A DNA stretch of 64,000 nucleotides, taken from assembly GCA_029582265.1 (NCBI GenBank), contig CM055828.1:1302001-1366000 (forward strand), given 5' to 3'. This stretch comes from Zoroaster sp. YZ-2022 (lineage: Eukaryota > Echinodermata > Asteroidea > Forcipulatida > Zoroasteridae). Shown piece after piece: positions 61,672 through 64,000 of the stretch. A model generated the notes under the pieces. That model saw nothing but the letters and a program-made list of their open reading frames with translations. It did no database searches and was not told where the DNA came from. The position numbers and the translations under genes were made by a program. Positions within the stretch are counted from its first letter, which is position 1. Every line of letters starts with the position of its first letter.

Positions 61672-63502
61672 TTTATGCTTTTCATCATAGGTTCTATACA
61701 CATATCCTTTAACTCATGGTGGCCCTTCTTATAAGGACCTCATGCATACATGTACAGTACTACACATCAGTCAGATGTATGACCATATTGCATTCCTGTC
61801 TTATTCAAGCCACCCCTTCAGCCAAGACCCCAGCCAAGAGCTTACACCATCTGCAAACAGTCTCAAAAGAAGCCAGCCCTCTGTTCCCATTGTTGGCATC
61901 CATTAGGAGGATCCTTTTCAAGGCCTGGTGAGCCTCTTTGGGGGAAATAAGGATGGGTTTTGGGGTTTGAAAGGGAAGAGGGGTGTTTTAATGGGAAGGG
62001 TTGAAAATAGATTAGGGATTGCACACACTGCATAATGAGAAAAATAATTAAAAATCAATGGAGAATAAAGTTCACTCTGAAGATGTGGGGCTGGTATAAG
62101 GGATCATCCCCCAAAATACAAACCCACCTAATCTTATTCCTTCAATATTACTAATGTGCCCTTAGCCTGTCCATATGTGTTTAACTTTCTTGACCATGTT
62201 GATCAGTTGTCTTTTCTTTAGATTTTCTTGTTAACATGCTGATAATTTGTGGGAAAAAAACCTTGTTGGATGGTTGGATGTTTCCTTGTTGACTTGTTTA
62301 TTGGCAGATCATGGATTGAGACAATCTCTCAATGAATGTATAATAGGACAGTTTCAAACATGGATGTCCTTTCACACAAAGCTCATTTTGTAATATTTCT
62401 AAAACAATGAGAACATCTCTCACACAATGTTTTTTTTATCATGTTACTGTCATTAATAATACCTGAGTTGAAACATCTCTTTAAAGGATTGTGGTGTCTT
62501 TGGTTGGTTGTCTGGATTGCTATATAAAGGAAGGATCTCCTGGGATTATTCACAGGATATGCTCCAGAGCCTACATTATAAGATCAGAACTTGTCAAAGA
62601 ATGTTCGATTAATGACTGGAAAAACTAATAGTGAGTTGGTTTAGTTTATTGAGATAATGTTCTTCTAATCTTATGGTGAATGTATAATATTATAAAGTTG
62701 GTTATGTACACACTTGTACGTCTTTTTGTATGTAAGCAAAGGATTGAAATTGAAATTTTTGAAAATTAGTGGCCAATCATTCTTATTAGTTATGGCATCC
62801 CTCCCTCCCAAAAATGGGGCCAGTTTTGTTTACCAACAACCTGTAATATGGTGGATCTTGTATTATTTAGTCCACTTTGGTTCAGAAGCATTCCCCAGCC
62901 CCACCCCAACCCTTGACTGTTTATCTTCATGAGTTAGCTTCTTGGTTTTGAATGTGATCCCTTGCAGAATTTCCGGAGCTGGCTTGCATCAATTGCTTTC
63001 ATTTTCATTCCAACAGGCACTTGCCTCTTCAATCCATGCAATTTTGAATGCTTACTGGATGTAAAGAGTTAAAGACCTGCTTGAACCAAAAGTACTGTTT
63101 TTTTATATGATCCCATGAGTTTTACTCTAAATATTTATCACATCATTTCAGGGTTGCCCATATCCCTTGTGTAAGAAATATATTCTGCACACCATCATGT
63201 TGCATCAACAATGATTATTCTGACTGATCACCTACTATAGAGGGCAGATACTTTTGGGATTGGGAATTCCAAATGGCCTACAATCATGACCCTTTGCAGT
63301 CCATAGTAACCCGCATTCCTTGCCCCAAGTCAATCATCACTGTTCCACTTTTTTCTCCTTGGAGTTTCAGGTCAGCTGCTTTACCTTTTTTGATGCAGTA
63401 TATTTTTTCTGATTGTTACATGAATGCTTTTGAATTAATGGCTTTCAATAAACAATTCCCTTTAAATTGCATTTAGTATGAAAGTCTGGTTTACAGTTTT
63501 CA
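61672..63502. other. Non-coding stretch
   Basis: No recognisable gene or element. Confidence 0.5.
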
Positions 63503-63744
63503 TTTAAAGGGGCAGTATCGTCATGATCAGAGCAGACTTTCGACAGGGCATGGAATCGTTGTCCTAGTTTAAGATGAACACAGTGACTGAAAATTACTGG
63601 CTTATTTATGCAGCAGCGATGGTAATATGACCTTATCATGTGGGGTATACTATTATGGTAGTCACTGAGTTAATCTAAAACTAGCATTCTGATTCCATGC
63701 TCTGTTGATGATATTGTGATGCGTGACAATACTGTCCCTTTAAA
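63503..63744. mobile_element. MITE with TTTAAAGGGACAG-type ends, copy 2
   Basis: A 242-bp element with ends TTTAAAGGGGCAGTATCGTC and GACAATACTGTCCCTTTAAA (about 20 of 23 positions paired). The interior shares GACAGGGCATGGAATCG and TATGCAGCAGC with the kinase-intron copy at 13559-13706. Confidence 0.85.
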
Positions 63745-64000
63745 GCCATAATCAAGTAGTATAGGCTCTGTGGGATCACTTGTGAAAGAAAATATCGAAA
63801 TTGAACAATGTTTTTGACAACGTAATATTTTTTATTCATTTCTCATATAAATTTGCTAGAAAAGGGACAAGATTTCTTTACAAATGTGGCAGACAGGAAT
63901 GGTAGATGTGGGGAAGCTCGCCACCTTCTGAAGAATGTTAAGTCTTTGATGGTCACACTCATATATCCATGTATATACAATCATATATATATACAATATT

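Overview
The window is animal nuclear DNA: intron-split genes, long non-coding stretches, AT-rich sequence, and many small transposons and tandem repeats. Two protein-coding genes can be supported, both on the + strand. The first is a PFTAIRE-type cyclin-dependent kinase (CDK14/15 family), nine coding exons between 8195 and 17524 with every splice phase consistent. The second is a single-exon Frizzled Wnt receptor of the FZD1/2/7 subfamily, 45724-47382. The kinase mixes CDK14-like and CDK15-like residues, as expected of an unduplicated ancestor. This and the repeat types suggest a marine invertebrate deuterostome (echinoderm or hemichordate are my best guesses). The exact group is inference only.

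Layout. 1-7740: non-coding, with a 5'-truncated CR1/L2-like LINE (1365-3937, minus strand), a Harbinger-like non-autonomous element (4395-5203) and a 106-bp TTAA-flanked MITE. 7750-7890: TATA box, initiator and a candidate short first exon for the kinase. 8195-17524: the kinase. Its 3.3-kb fourth intron and two later introns hold MITEs, a 69-nt poly(A) tract and a large inverted repeat. 17525-45504: about 28 kb with no recognisable gene, containing a 259-bp tandem duplication, a Harbinger-like MITE with a clean TTA duplication, a hAT MITE with a perfect 8-bp duplication, a 508-bp near-complete palindrome and a 9 x 43-bp minisatellite 1.4 kb upstream of Frizzled. 45432-47382: Frizzled, with a CRE, an inverted CCAAT box and three short upstream ORFs. 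47383-64000: Frizzled 3' region with a long imperfect hairpin, then non-coding DNA with a 36-bp tandem array, a second copy of the 4395 element, a tRNA-derived SINE and another MITE.

The two genes belong together. In human, CDK14 lies beside FZD1 and CDK15 beside FZD7, all in the same relative orientation as here, so the pair looks older than the vertebrate genome duplications. Both products act at the plasma membrane in Wnt reception: Frizzled binds Wnt, and CDK14 with cyclin Y phosphorylates the co-receptor LRP6. I found no new biochemical system. The most notable content is this conserved gene pair, its putative cis-regulatory features, and several well-delimited non-autonomous transposon families.
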